Origin: Gammaproteobacteria bacterium
Lineage (GTDB): Bacteria > Pseudomonadota > Gammaproteobacteria > Methylococcales > Methylomonadaceae
DNA: 45,537 nucleotides
NCBI GenBank assembly: GCA_018830325.1
Contig: JAHJSQ010000150.1
Coordinates: forward strand, 1-45,537
Direction: 5' to 3'
In this document: piece after piece, positions 16,740 through 26,716 of the stretch
Layout: every line of letters begins with the position of its first letter
Numbering within the stretch: the stretch's first letter is position 1
Made by a program: the position numbers and the translations under genes
Notes under the pieces: model-generated
Databases searched by the model: none
What the model saw: only the letters and a program-made list of their open reading frames with translations
What the model was told of the DNA's origin: nothing

Positions 16740-17816
16740 CTAGAAATGCGTTTGCGGCGGAATGCGTGCGTCTTCGCTTTGATAAGCGCTGTCTTCCGGT
16801 TGCTTGGTTTTATTGTTGTAGATCACCGAACGCGCGGTATTGTTATACAGCGTGTAATGCAAGTCGATATTGCCGTTGTTCATATTGATAAACTGCCAGC
16901 CGGTCGCGTCGCGCTCGAAAAAAGGATCGGCGCGGTTTATTGGGACGGTCAATTTCGGCAGATATTGCTCGGCCTGGGCATAAGACTGCGGATAAGGCCA
17001 TGGCCATGCAGTAGCCATGACCGAATTGAAGCTGATGTTGCCGATCTGGTTGTATTGGATTTGATGAACATGGCCGTAAATCACCGATACCTTATCGAAA
17101 GGTTTGAGTAAGGCTTGGATTTGTTCGGCGTCTTCGGTCCAGAAATTCCAGCCTTTGAATATTTTTTGCAGCGGTGAATGCGATAACACGACGATCGGTG
17201 TGGTTTTGGCGACTTTGGATAAATCGGATTTGAGCCAGTTTCTTTGCTCCTCGCCGACCATGAACGGCGATCCGTTCGGATTGTCGAGTCCGGCCATTTC
17301 CAGCATACGTTGTTCGTTGCTCGGCCAGCGGTTGAAAGTCCAGTCGTCGTAAGTCCGGATGCTGTTCAAAACGACGAAATGCACGCCCTTATGATTGAAG
17401 CTGTAATATTGCGCGCCGAACAGTTGCTCCCAATAGTCGCCGAGATCGAGATAATAGTCGTGCTCGCCCATTACATAATGGACTTTATAGCGCAATGCCG
17501 ACATGATTTCAGCGCCGTGATCCAATTCGGCTTTCGTGCCGAGTTGGGCCAAATCCCCTCCAAAAAACACGAAATCGGGCTTCGGTACCAGTAGATTGGT
17601 TTCGGCCACCGCGCGAATCAGTCCCCGATCCCAATTGCGGACGAAGCGCGTGCCTTCGATATGTTGAATATGGGCGTCGGAAATATAGGCGAACGTAAAA
17701 TTTTCGGCCGTGTCGGCAAAGGCTAATTCAATCAGGCTAATCGGTAACGTGCTGCCGATGGCCGCTGCTCCCGCTGTCTTCAAAAAATTCCGGCGGCTTT
17801 TATGGATCGTATTCAT
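16740..17816 (-). CDS. Tat-exported calcineurin-like metallophosphoesterase
   Basis: A twin-arginine signal (RRNFLKTAGAAAIG, Arg8-Arg9) directs folded export. The metallophosphoesterase motifs are in order: SDAH, GGDLAQ, GEHDYY (usually GNHD in the family), SHSP and GHVHQ. Such enzymes use two metal ions to hydrolyse phosphate esters or phosphodiesters. The Asn to Glu change in GNHD is worth noting because that Asn normally ligates metal. It lies between a di-heme peroxidase gene (14 bases upstream) and a cytochrome gene (21 bases downstream), an unusual setting for a phosphoesterase. Substrate unknown. Confidence 0.88.
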   Translation of the reverse strand: MNTIHKSRRNFLKTAGAAAIGSTLPISLIELAFADTAENFTFAYISDAHIQHIEGTRFVRNWDRGLIRAVAETNLLVPKPDFVFFGGDLAQLGTKAELDHGAEIMSALRYKVHYVMGEHDYYLDLGDYWEQLFGAQYYSFNHKGVHFVVLNSIRTYDDWTFNRWPSNEQRMLEMAGLDNPNGSPFMVGEEQRNWLKSDLSKVAKTTPIVVLSHSPLQKIFKGWNFWTEDAEQIQALLKPFDKVSVIYGHVHQIQYNQIGNISFNSVMATAWPWPYPQSYAQAEQYLPKLTVPINRADPFFERDATGWQFINMNNGNIDLHYTLYNNTARSVIYNNKTKQPEDSAYQSEDARIPPQTHF

Positions 17817-17830
17817 CGTTCAAGTCTCCT

Positions 17831-19045
17831 TCAATTAACCGCTTGAGCCGATTCGGTTTCGGCCGGTTTTTTAGGGCTGGTCAATGCTTTCATGAACTCG
17901 ACCAGATCGTCGATTTGCGTGCCGGTTAAGTTGAGCGGGCGTATGCCGCCGCTCAAGAAATCGTTGACACGTGCGCTAGCCTCCGCGACGCCGCCGTTGT
18001 TGTAATGCACGATGACTTCGCGCAAGGTTTTCAGGCTGCCGTCATGCATGTAGGGCGCGGTTAATTCGACATTGCGTAGCGTCGGCGTCTTGAATGCGCC
18101 GATCTTGTTCAATTCGTCAGTGACTGCGAAACGGCCGAGTTCCGATGATTTCGGATCGGTCAGCACCATGATATCGACGTCCTTATCTTGATTTTTCGCT
18201 TCGAGGAAGGCTTGCGTCAAGGTCGGAATGTCAGATTCGATAGAATCGATGCCGATACCGATATTATGAAAGCGGCTGTCGGTGAAGGTCGCATTATCCT
18301 GTTCGATCACATGACAAGATACGCACCGGCCTTGGCCGATGAATAAGTTGAAGCCGCGAATTTGCGCGTCGGTCATCGCATCGGTTTCGCCTTTGAAATA
18401 AAAACGGTCGAACGGTGAGTTGCCGGTGACTAGCGTACGCTCGAAACTGGCAATCGCTTGTACGACATGATCGATCGTTAGCGCATCGCCCGTAACTTCA
18501 AAGACTTCTTGAAAAGACTGTTGATAATCCGGGTCGCTACGAACGATATCGAGAATCGGGTCGTGATTGGGCAGGCCGTGTTCGACCGGGTTGATAAACG
18601 GCTGTTTCGCTTGACTTTCGAGATCGGGTTCGCGTCCGTCCCAAAATTGGGAATGATAAAACGCCGCGTTCAGCACTGTCGGGGCATTGCGTGTGCCGGT
18701 CTTGCCGCTGTGACCGACCGAAACGGGTAGATTGTCGGTGAAGGCCTTGCCGTCGTCATGGCAATTTGCGCAGCTGACCGTACCGTCGATCGAAAAGCGT
18801 TTGTCGTGAAAGAGTTTATCGCCAAGCGCAATCTTGGCCGGCGTTTGCGGATTGTTTTCCGGAATGGGAACCGGCGGTAAACCGATTAGTTTGTCTTCTT
18901 CGGAATAGCGGCTCGGCGGTGCTGCTTGAGTCTGCGGAGGGGGCGATGCAGAAGGCTCGAGCGGGTCGGTTTTCGGTGTCTCGACTGATTGTTCGCAACC
19001 GAACAAAACGGCAATGCCGAGCGTTAATACGAGTGAATTGCGCAT
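17831..19045 (-). CDS. Di-heme cytochrome c peroxidase / MauG-family lipoprotein
   Basis: Two heme c motifs are visible: CANCH (92-96) and CVSCH (241-245). The family signatures RNAPTVLNAAF, FWDGR, QAIASFERTL and FKTPTLRNVELTAPYMHDGS are present. Members reduce hydrogen peroxide or oxidise protein residues (MauG-like). I place the start at ATG 19045, 404 residues, because AGGAGG lies at ideal spacing and the protein then begins with a lipoprotein signal ending VLFGC (Cys17); the longer frame to 19117 has no such site. It heads the three-gene exported redox operon. Confidence 0.9.
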   Translation of the reverse strand: MRNSLVLTLGIAVLFGCEQSVETPKTDPLEPSASPPPQTQAAPPSRYSEEDKLIGLPPVPIPENNPQTPAKIALGDKLFHDKRFSIDGTVSCANCHDDGKAFTDNLPVSVGHSGKTGTRNAPTVLNAAFYHSQFWDGREPDLESQAKQPFINPVEHGLPNHDPILDIVRSDPDYQQSFQEVFEVTGDALTIDHVVQAIASFERTLVTGNSPFDRFYFKGETDAMTDAQIRGFNLFIGQGRCVSCHVIEQDNATFTDSRFHNIGIGIDSIESDIPTLTQAFLEAKNQDKDVDIMVLTDPKSSELGRFAVTDELNKIGAFKTPTLRNVELTAPYMHDGSLKTLREVIVHYNNGGVAEASARVNDFLSGGIRPLNLTGTQIDDLVEFMKALTSPKKPAETESAQAVN

Positions 19046-19136
19046 TACGATCCTCCTACAAAGAGAGAGAAGAGCTAGCTTGCATTGTAGTTCTGAAATC
19101 TTATTGTCACAAGACAATTGATTTTAGAGGGTAGGG

Positions 19137-21434
19137 TTAATCAGTTGGCGGAAACAAGGCGTCTAATTGTTCGGCGGGAAGCGCTTTGGAATACAAAAAG
19201 CCTTGTCCGAGACGGCAACCTGCTTGCATTAAGTAATCGGCTTGTTCGGCATTTTCAATGCCTTCGGCAATAATATTCAAACGCATGTGACGGGCAATCG
19301 AAATGATGGAATGGACGATTACTTTATCGTCGGGGTCGTTCAAAATGTCCCGGACAAAGGACCGGTCGATCTTGATCGAATTGATCGGAAATTTTTTTAG
19401 ATATGTCAGCGAAGAGTAACCGGTTCCGAAATCGTCCAACGATACGGTTACGCCTATTTGCATCAATTGTTGCAAAATACGTATTACGGCGGACATATGT
19501 TGCATCATGACGGTTTCAGTGATTTCGATCTCCAAAAACTCGGGGTCAAGCTCCGAGTTCTCCAGGCATTGCCTAATCGAATGGACCAAATCATTTTGCA
19601 AAAATTGCCGGGCCGATAGATTGACGCAAATTTTTGTTAATTGCGGCTGATCTTGATCGCGCCAAATCTTGAATTGCTTACAAGCGGTCTTTAAAACCCA
19701 TTCGCCGATGGCAACGATCATACCGGTTTCTTCGGCAATCGGAATGAAGTCATCGGGTGAAATCGGTCCTTTTATCGGATGATTCCAGCGTAATAACGCT
19801 TCGAAACCGATAATTTGATTCGGTGTTGTTTGTAAGTCGATCAAAGGTTGATAGTATACGACCAATTCTTGGTTAGGCAGGGCATGATGCAGATCATTTT
19901 CCAGTGTACTGCGAGTGAGGGCTTCGGAGCGCATGCTATCGGAGAAGAGTTGGTAATTATTTCGTCCAGAAGCTTTTGCGTAATACATCGCAGCATCGGC
20001 ATTCTTGATCAATTCACCGACCGAGGAGCCATCCTTCGGAAACAGCGTAACACCAATACTCGTTGATGTAATAAACTGGTTGCCGGATAAATCGAAAGGT
20101 TGCGATAACACGTCGAGTATTTTTTTGGCAATTTCGGCGCTGTGCTGTGCCGCACTCTGTTCGTCGACGAAATCGGTCAATAAAATAACGAATTCGTCGC
20201 CGCCGAAACGTGCGACCGTGTCGCTTTCTCGCACGCAGCCCCTGAGGCGTTTGGCCACATTTTGCAGTAATAAGTCGCCGGCAAAATGACCGAGGGTATC
20301 GTTGAGTATTTTGAAACGATCCAGGTCGAGAAAAAACACCGAAAGCCATAATTTATGGCGTACCGCTTGAACGATGCCTTGCTTGAGCCGGTCGTTCAAT
20401 AAAGCGCGATTCGGCAGTTCGGTCAACGTATCGAAATAAGCTAATTGTTCGATTTGTTTTTCATTGAGTTTGCGCAGCGTGATGTCGGAGAAGATACCGA
20501 TATAATGACTGACGCGACCGAATTTATCGTTGATACGACAAATGCTGAGCCATTCGGCGTATAAATCCCCATTTTTTCTACGGTTCCAGATTTCGCCTTG
20601 CCAGCAGCCTTCCTTGTTGATTTTTTGCCACATATCGCGGTAAAACGCCGGGCCTTGTCGTCCCGAGGAGAGGGTTTTGGGCGTTCGGCCGATGACTTCG
20701 GCCGGTTTATAGCCCGTTACCGCGGTAAAAGCGAGATTAATCTTAAGAATGGTCGTATCGGGTGCGGTAATCATGATGCCTTCCTGGCTATGCTCGAACA
20801 CTTTCGCGGCAAGTTCTAATTGCGCTTCCATTTTTTTGCGTTCGCCGATAGCAATGATATTGACTAGTAAACAATCTTGGTTGAAATCGACACTCGCGGC
20901 TGCTTGATTTTTTATCAGGCGTCCGCTGAGTTCTATGTAAATGGGTTTCTTGTGTCTATCGAGCAATCTCAACTCGATGTGCTTTCCGTCCGGTTTTTTA
21001 TAAAACGCGCTGTAACGTGCGTTAAAAATACTTAGGTCGTCGGTATGAATAAAAGCCGCTAGAAATTTATCGCGTAATTCGCTATGGTTTTTGCCGAGCA
21101 TTTCTTGCACGGTCCGATTCGACTGTAAAATGCGTCCTTTTTCATCCAGTCTTAAATAACCTACCGGTGCTAGGTCAAAAAGTGTAATGAAGTCGTTTCT
21201 CGACGCAATGAGTTGTTGCTGCGCTTCTACAAGCTGTTCGTTTTGCATGCGCAGTTCGATTTGATGCACATTCAGTTCGTGAAATAGCGTCTGTAGATCA
21301 TGCGGCGAAACCGCATCGATATTGACCGACTCTAAATTGATTAAGGATTCCGCTTCGTGCCTTAGATCGTCGATATCCCCTGAATTGTTCTTCATCGTGC
21401 GTACCGGTTTAGTGTCGTTGTTCACTGAATGCAA
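19137..21434 (-). CDS. PAS-GGDEF-EAL cyclic-di-GMP turnover protein
   Basis: An N-terminal helical segment (to about residue 80) leads into two PAS domains (DLAPVGYLRLDEKGRILQSN; then HSQEGIMITAPDTTILKINLAF), a GGDEF domain with intact ARFGGDEFVILL and an EAL domain with intact FEALLRWNHP and later DDFGTGYSSL. Both activities, diguanylate cyclase and phosphodiesterase, could be present. No membrane helix is seen. The start is uncertain: TTG 21434 has GGAGAGG nine bases upstream and overlaps the preceding gene by 26 bases; ATG 21395 has no clear ribosome site and does not overlap. It follows the CheB-CheR-PAS gene and is probably co-transcribed. Confidence 0.9.
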   Translation of the reverse strand: MHSVNNDTKPVRTMKNNSGDIDDLRHEAESLINLESVNIDAVSPHDLQTLFHELNVHQIELRMQNEQLVEAQQQLIASRNDFITLFDLAPVGYLRLDEKGRILQSNRTVQEMLGKNHSELRDKFLAAFIHTDDLSIFNARYSAFYKKPDGKHIELRLLDRHKKPIYIELSGRLIKNQAAASVDFNQDCLLVNIIAIGERKKMEAQLELAAKVFEHSQEGIMITAPDTTILKINLAFTAVTGYKPAEVIGRTPKTLSSGRQGPAFYRDMWQKINKEGCWQGEIWNRRKNGDLYAEWLSICRINDKFGRVSHYIGIFSDITLRKLNEKQIEQLAYFDTLTELPNRALLNDRLKQGIVQAVRHKLWLSVFFLDLDRFKILNDTLGHFAGDLLLQNVAKRLRGCVRESDTVARFGGDEFVILLTDFVDEQSAAQHSAEIAKKILDVLSQPFDLSGNQFITSTSIGVTLFPKDGSSVGELIKNADAAMYYAKASGRNNYQLFSDSMRSEALTRSTLENDLHHALPNQELVVYYQPLIDLQTTPNQIIGFEALLRWNHPIKGPISPDDFIPIAEETGMIVAIGEWVLKTACKQFKIWRDQDQPQLTKICVNLSARQFLQNDLVHSIRQCLENSELDPEFLEIEITETVMMQHMSAVIRILQQLMQIGVTVSLDDFGTGYSSLTYLKKFPINSIKIDRSFVRDILNDPDDKVIVHSIISIARHMRLNIIAEGIENAEQADYLMQAGCRLGQGFLYSKALPAEQLDALFPPTD

Positions 21435-24400
21435 TCAAAAGCGCCTCTCCGGCGTGATCTCCGAGAACCGATGCGCTTATTTTGACGGCTAATTCTTGAT
21501 GATCTTTGGTGACTCTTCGGGTCAATAAGGTCTGCGGGGCCGAGCAACCCAGAGTCAATCCGGCGATAAAGTGCAGTACTTGTGTTCTGCCGGATTCGGG
21601 GGTTAGGTCTGCGATATTACGGCCTATGGCTTCTTGTTTTTGCCAACCGTATAAATTCTCGGCGCCATTGTTCCAGGCGGTTATTTTTCCTTGAGGGTCC
21701 AGTAGAAGCAATGCTTCTTCGGTATCCATCACGAGCGAAGCAAGGCGTTGAAGGCAACTGACGCAATCGTTTTTAACCGCCGTCAGATGTGCGCTGATAT
21801 CACGTTCGGTCAAGGCGATCAATTCGTTGCCTTGGCTTTCGGAATAGAGCAGCGAAGCCGTGACGGAAACATCGATCAATTTGCCGCTTTTGGTAATACG
21901 CCGAGCTTCGAATTGTGACACGGCTTCGCCTAGATGATTTTTTTGTTGCAGCTTAGCTGCGATCGAGATGTCGGCAGACGGCATCAGCGATTGAAACTTC
22001 ATTCCCAGGGCTTCCCGTTCAGTCCACCCGTACAGTTTTTCGGCGCCGCGGTTCCAGGTGACGATGTTACCTTCCAAGCCTTGCAGCGTGATCGCGTCGT
22101 CGGAATAAAGCGCGAAATTGGCCAAGCGTTCGCGTTCCATTTTTTCGCGTATCTTAAGCTCGGTTTCGGTGCGTTTTAGCCGGTCGATATCGATGAAGGT
22201 CAGAATGATGCCGGCATAGGCATTGTCGGATATGGCATAGGGCAATACGCGCAATAGATACCAATCGCCGTTGGCGGTTTGCAATTCTTGTTCGAACGGT
22301 GTTTGATTTTCGGACACCTCGTTGACGATTGCATCGAGGTTGAAGTCGAGAACCGAATGCGACAAATGAAAAAAAGGTCGGCCGAGATCGTTGTCTCGGA
22401 TATGGAATATCGATTCGAGTCGGTGGGTAAAGCGTCTGACTTCGAGATTTTCGTCGAGAAAAAGCGTCGCGATATTGGTGCTATTGAACAAATTATCCAA
22501 ATCGTTATTGAGCAGCGTTAATTCGGTGATCTTGCCTTGATACTCGGCGTTGACGGTGTACAACTCTTCATTGACCGATTGCAGTTCCTCGTTGGTACTT
22601 TGCAGTTCTTCGTTGCTGGCTAGTAATTCTTCATTGGTTGCTTGCAGCTCTTCGTTCGATGTTTCCAGTTCCTCTACCGTCGTTTGCAAGTTTTCTCTCG
22701 TGAATTGTAATTCCTGCTCTAAATCGTTGATGCGTTGCCGGGCATCCATGTCGGCGTCGTAGGTGAGTGGTTCGGTCGAGTTTGGTTTATTGGGCTCGGT
22801 TGTTTCACTGATCATGACCGCGAGCAATTTTTCCTGGCTTTTCTTGCCGGGCAAGTTTTTGACGGTCAGCGTAACCGTTCTTAATTGATCATGGCCGTGA
22901 ATGCGTATATTGGATAACACGATTTCATTAGTGCCTTTTAACGCTTTATTGATACCGGTTGCAATGGGTATTGCCAGATCCTTTATGACGATTTTAGTGA
23001 TTTCGCTGCTGATCTTACCGCTAGGATAGGATAAATAGTCTCTGGCTTCACCGAAGGTATGCGAGATTTCCATGTTTTCGTTGACCAACATCGTGAACGG
23101 CAAAATATCCCCTGCAATGCCGTTGACGAAACGCTCCAGCGTCCGGTCTTCGGAAAAACGATTGATGGATGGACGGTTGAAAGTCGTTGTGAAAGAAGGC
23201 TGAAAGATAGAGCCTGAAATTGGGCGAGGTTCTAAAGGTGTCAGTCCGGATGCTTTGTATTTACCTTTGGAACGGTATAGTTTGGTTTTGGGACTGACAA
23301 AGTCGAAATAATCGACCATATCGCCGATCGTTTCGCTGGTGCCGAGTAGTAGCAAACCGTCCTTGGTCAGCGAAAAATTGAATAACTCCAGGATTTTTTT
23401 TTGTAGAACCGGTTGCAGATAAATCAGTACGTTTCTACAACTGATCATATGGATATTGGTGAATGGTGGGTCCTTGATCAGGTTATGTTGAGCGAAAACC
23501 ACCATTTCCCTAATTTTTTGCGTGACTTGAAAATTGTCTTCCTTGCGTGAAAAGTATTTGCTCAACAGTTCCGGCGGCACATCGGCGGCAATGCTTTCAG
23601 GATACAAACCGGCGCTCGCTTTTTCGATAGCGCTGTGATCGATATCGGTCGCGAATATTTTGATGCGGAAATAATGATTGGATTGCTCTCGATATTCGGC
23701 GAGTAACATTGCTAGAGAATAAGCCTCTTCGCCAGTCGAGCAAGCGGTTACCCACAAACGCAAGTCTTCACCTTGCAGTCGCCCGATCGATTCAGGCAGC
23801 CATTTTTCATTGAACTCTTGAAAAACGAATTCGTCTCGGAAAAAACAGGTCACGCCGATCAAAAGCTCTTGATAAAGAGTATTGATTTCTTGCTGGTTCG
23901 TTTCCATGAACCGGACATAGTCGGTCAAGTCGGCAAGTTGATTGATGCTGACCCGCCTCTCGATACGGCGCATTACGGTACTGGGTTTGTAATAGGTAAA
24001 ATCGATTTTGCATTTTTCGCGAAGCAGCGCGAAGATGCGGGTAATGCTGGTTCCGCCTTGTGGAATGATGTCCGTTTCCAAGCTGCCGGAATAAGGATGT
24101 TTGATGAAGGATGATAATTGCGTCGGCATTTCGTCCGGCGCCAGAATAAAATCGGCCAGTCCGGTTCCGGTTGCGTTGTTCGGCATGCCGGTGAATTTGG
24201 CGGATTCTTCGTCTTGCACCATCACCATGCCTCCGTGTTCCTTGATTGCACGAATGCCGCGAGTGCCGTCGCTGCCTGTTCCGGACAAAATAATCGCAAT
24301 CGCTTGGCTGCCCGCGTCTTCGGCTAGAGACCGCAAGAAGATATCGACCGGTAGATTGAGTCCTTCTGTTCGAACTTGTTCCTTGAGCAACAGCTTGCCG

Positions 24401-24684
24401 TGAAAAATGGTTAGGTTTTGACGCGGGGGTATCAGGTAAATGTGGTTCTGATTGACTGCCATGCCATCCTCGATCCGATGTACGGGCATTTCTGTATGCT
24501 TGGACAGTAATTCAGCCATCAGGCTTTTATAATCGGGCGAAAGATGCTGGACGACGACAAATGCGAGTCCGGAATTGATCGGCATTTTCTTGAAGAATGA
24601 CTCGATCGCCTCAAGGCCGCCGGCCGAAGCGCCGATGCCAACTATATATGGCGCCGTAGATTCGAAGGAAGTGCCGTTTTCCAT
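21409..24684 (-). CDS. CheB-CheR-PAS fusion (chemotaxis-like methylesterase/methyltransferase hybrid sensor)
   Basis: The 1091-residue protein starts with a CheB methylesterase domain ([46 protein letters not shown]) without a receiver domain. The CheR methyltransferase domain follows ([36 protein letters not shown]). A long Glu/Asn/Leu coiled coil with repeated TNEEL-type units (about 690-760) leads to three PAS domains. There is no kinase or output domain. Such fusions are widespread in environmental proteobacteria and are usually thought to act in signalling rather than in flagellar chemotaxis. No chemoreceptor genes are in the window. Confidence 0.93.
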   Translation of the reverse strand: MENGTSFESTAPYIVGIGASAGGLEAIESFFKKMPINSGLAFVVVQHLSPDYKSLMAELLSKHTEMPVHRIEDGMAVNQNHIYLIPPRQNLTIFHGKLLLKEQVRTEGLNLPVDIFLRSLAEDAGSQAIAIILSGTGSDGTRGIRAIKEHGGMVMVQDEESAKFTGMPNNATGTGLADFILAPDEMPTQLSSFIKHPYSGSLETDIIPQGGTSITRIFALLREKCKIDFTYYKPSTVMRRIERRVSINQLADLTDYVRFMETNQQEINTLYQELLIGVTCFFRDEFVFQEFNEKWLPESIGRLQGEDLRLWVTACSTGEEAYSLAMLLAEYREQSNHYFRIKIFATDIDHSAIEKASAGLYPESIAADVPPELLSKYFSRKEDNFQVTQKIREMVVFAQHNLIKDPPFTNIHMISCRNVLIYLQPVLQKKILELFNFSLTKDGLLLLGTSETIGDMVDYFDFVSPKTKLYRSKGKYKASGLTPLEPRPISGSIFQPSFTTTFNRPSINRFSEDRTLERFVNGIAGDILPFTMLVNENMEISHTFGEARDYLSYPSGKISSEITKIVIKDLAIPIATGINKALKGTNEIVLSNIRIHGHDQLRTVTLTVKNLPGKKSQEKLLAVMISETTEPNKPNSTEPLTYDADMDARQRINDLEQELQFTRENLQTTVEELETSNEELQATNEELLASNEELQSTNEELQSVNEELYTVNAEYQGKITELTLLNNDLDNLFNSTNIATLFLDENLEVRRFTHRLESIFHIRDNDLGRPFFHLSHSVLDFNLDAIVNEVSENQTPFEQELQTANGDWYLLRVLPYAISDNAYAGIILTFIDIDRLKRTETELKIREKMERERLANFALYSDDAITLQGLEGNIVTWNRGAEKLYGWTEREALGMKFQSLMPSADISIAAKLQQKNHLGEAVSQFEARRITKSGKLIDVSVTASLLYSESQGNELIALTERDISAHLTAVKNDCVSCLQRLASLVMDTEEALLLLDPQGKITAWNNGAENLYGWQKQEAIGRNIADLTPESGRTQVLHFIAGLTLGCSAPQTLLTRRVTKDHQELAVKISASVLGDHAGEALLIAFSEQRH

Positions 24685-24994
24685 TATTGTATTATTGTTG
24701 TTAGGGTTAATCGGTCGGCTAAGACTAACATTTTAAGCATACAAATGTGGAAATAAAAATACGGATTTTTACTTGCTTTAGAGCAGCCTAAAAATAATGT
24801 TTGAATCTATATGGGAATCTTTGCAATCCAAAAAATGATTACGGCACAGTTTTTTGGGTGATTATCCAACCCCGACATTCTCACGCTGGAGCTTGAGAAC
24901 GATAGGGGGATGTCAATAATTACCTTCTTCGGGTTCAAAATATCTTTTTAGGTTTAAGGTTTTACGACATTGAATTTTAATTTGATAAATAAGG
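24685..24994. other. Intergenic region with one REP-like hairpin
   Basis: No gene is visible. TTCTCA (24878-24883) and TGAGAA (24894-24899) frame the sequence TTCTCACGCTGGAGCTTGAG, of the same style as the AGCTCCAGCT palindromes at 39231-39450. The rest is AT-rich and probably holds the promoter of the CheB-CheR-PAS gene. Confidence 0.4.
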
Positions 24995-26032
24995 TCATAT
25001 GGAATTGCTTTTTGCACAGGCAACGTGCTCTCCGGCAATATTCCGTTCGATAAAACTCGTAATTCCGCCTTCGCTAAAATTACCGTATGCCAGCAGCAGT
25101 TTCACATAGGCGCATTCGAGCGACAGATTCCAGAGCATTTCAGCGCCTTGTTCGAGTAATTCGCGCGTACTTTCGTAGGCGCTATCGGAGTGTATCGACG
25201 GCGCTAGATAAACCGGAATGCCCTGTTTCCGGCAACGTTCGATAAACGGCAGCAATGACCAATCAGCACCCCTCTGCATCGAGGCGCAGGCGGTGCCGGA
25301 ATGATAGAGATCGTGCAATACCGCATCGATGCCATCCAAATTAAACAGCGTGTAATTTAAACCTGGATAAGGCCTGATTAATGCGATGCGTTTCGCGAAA
25401 TCCGGTTTTAAATCGAAAGCCGCGGCGGCTTTGTTTTTAAGCGTGATGAGCGGTTCGGAAAAAACGCCGTTTTCGAAATGGCAATAACATTTGTTTTGCA
25501 CACTGATAAAATCGCCGCTGAGTTGCAGCGAAGAAGCCAGGCGGCTGCCCAAATGGATCTGCGTGCATTCGCCCCGGTTTTGATAAGGGACGAAAACGCC
25601 CGTTTCGCGGCGTTGCCTAATAAATTCGACTGCGGCAATAAAATTTTTCAAGCCGTTGGCCTCGGGGTGATCAAGAGGACGGTCGCTCGACACCAGCAGC
25701 ATTGGTTTGTTTAATGCATGGAAATAAAGGCTTAGCGCAGCGGCGGTATAGGCTAAGGTATCGGTGCCGTGCGTGACGATGATGCCGTCGTAGCGTTCCG
25801 GTTGCTCTGCCTCGATAGCTTTGATCAATGTTTCCCAAAAGCCCGGCGTAATATTTTCGCTTAAAATTTGAACCGGTCTTATCGTCGTGAAGTCGATTTG
25901 TGAGTGCTCCGGATACTGTCGTTCAAATAGCTGTAGTAAACGGTAAGGCGCGTTGGCGGAAGTTGCGATCGTGCCGCAGGAAGCCTCCGAGCCGATCGTG
26001 CCGCCGGTAAATACAAGCAAAACGTTTTTCAT
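24995..26032 (-). CDS. L-asparaginase family protein
   Basis: Asparaginase hydrolyses asparagine to aspartate and ammonia. The first catalytic threonine is in VFTGGTIGS near the N-terminus and the second in the VTHGTDTLAYTA motif, as in type I/II bacterial enzymes. There is no signal peptide, which suggests a cytoplasmic type I enzyme. Start ATG 26032 gives 345 residues, the usual family length; the open frame continues upstream to 26290 but that would overlap the oppositely oriented folA and place 86 unrelated residues before FTGGTIG. Divergent from folA, 58 bases apart. Confidence 0.88.
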   Translation of the reverse strand: MKNVLLVFTGGTIGSEASCGTIATSANAPYRLLQLFERQYPEHSQIDFTTIRPVQILSENITPGFWETLIKAIEAEQPERYDGIIVTHGTDTLAYTAAALSLYFHALNKPMLLVSSDRPLDHPEANGLKNFIAAVEFIRQRRETGVFVPYQNRGECTQIHLGSRLASSLQLSGDFISVQNKCYCHFENGVFSEPLITLKNKAAAAFDLKPDFAKRIALIRPYPGLNYTLFNLDGIDAVLHDLYHSGTACASMQRGADWSLLPFIERCRKQGIPVYLAPSIHSDSAYESTRELLEQGAEMLWNLSLECAYVKLLLAYGNFSEGGITSFIERNIAGEHVACAKSNSI

Positions 26033-26090
26033 AGTATGATGAATTCCAAAACAAATCGTCCAAGAATAGCAAAGACCCTTTTTTAAAAAA

Positions 26091-26582
26091 ATGAAAATAT
26101 CTCTAATCGTCGCCATGTCTAGTAATCGTGTGATCGGTATCGATAACAGCTTGCCGTGGCATTTATCTGCGGACCTGAAAAAATTCAAGTCCATCACGAT
26201 GGGATCGCCGATATTGATGGGCCGTAAAACGTACGAGTCGATCGGCAGGCCGTTGCCGGGACGGACTAATATCGTTATTACGCGTAACACCGATTACCGG
26301 CCATCGGGCTGCGAGGTGTATAACGATATCGAAAGCGCGATGGCAAGTTGCCGCAATCATAACGAAATTTTCGTGATCGGCGGTGCGACATTTTACGAGG
26401 CCATGCTGCCGATTGCCGATAGCCTATACCTAACCGAGGTTAGGCGGACGTTCGAAGGCGATACTTTTTTTCCGGAAATCGAGGCTGATCATTGGTTAGA
26501 GACGCATCGTGAAGATATTCACGATGACCCGGACGTTTCTTTCGGGTACAGTTTTGTAAAGTTGGAACGAATAAAAAAATAA
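26091..26582 (+). CDS. folA: Dihydrofolate reductase
   Basis: It reduces dihydrofolate to tetrahydrofolate with NADPH. The N-terminal IVAMSSNRVIGIDNSLPWHLSADL includes the Met20-loop region and the substrate-binding Asp (in SADLKKF). MGRKTYESIGRPLPGR is the NADPH-binding motif and FVIGGATFYEAMLP the second one. The 163-residue length is typical of chromosomal FolA. No thyA is adjacent. Confidence 0.95.
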   Translation: MKISLIVAMSSNRVIGIDNSLPWHLSADLKKFKSITMGSPILMGRKTYESIGRPLPGRTNIVITRNTDYRPSGCEVYNDIESAMASCRNHNEIFVIGGATFYEAMLPIADSLYLTEVRRTFEGDTFFPEIEADHWLETHREDIHDDPDVSFGYSFVKLERIKK

Positions 26583-26716
26583 GTAGATTAATCCCAGTTT
26601 CCTAGTACATCGTAATAACCAAGATGAACAAAACGGTGGAAGCAAGACCACGCGGTTAAGAGGTGTTGTTATCGCGCATCCGTTCGAAAATTATAATTAC
26701 AAATGAGGAAGGAATA

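Noticed and set aside
26033-26290. Longer N-terminus for the asparaginase frame
   Set aside because: It would overlap folA on the other strand and add 86 residues before the conserved FTGGTIG start.
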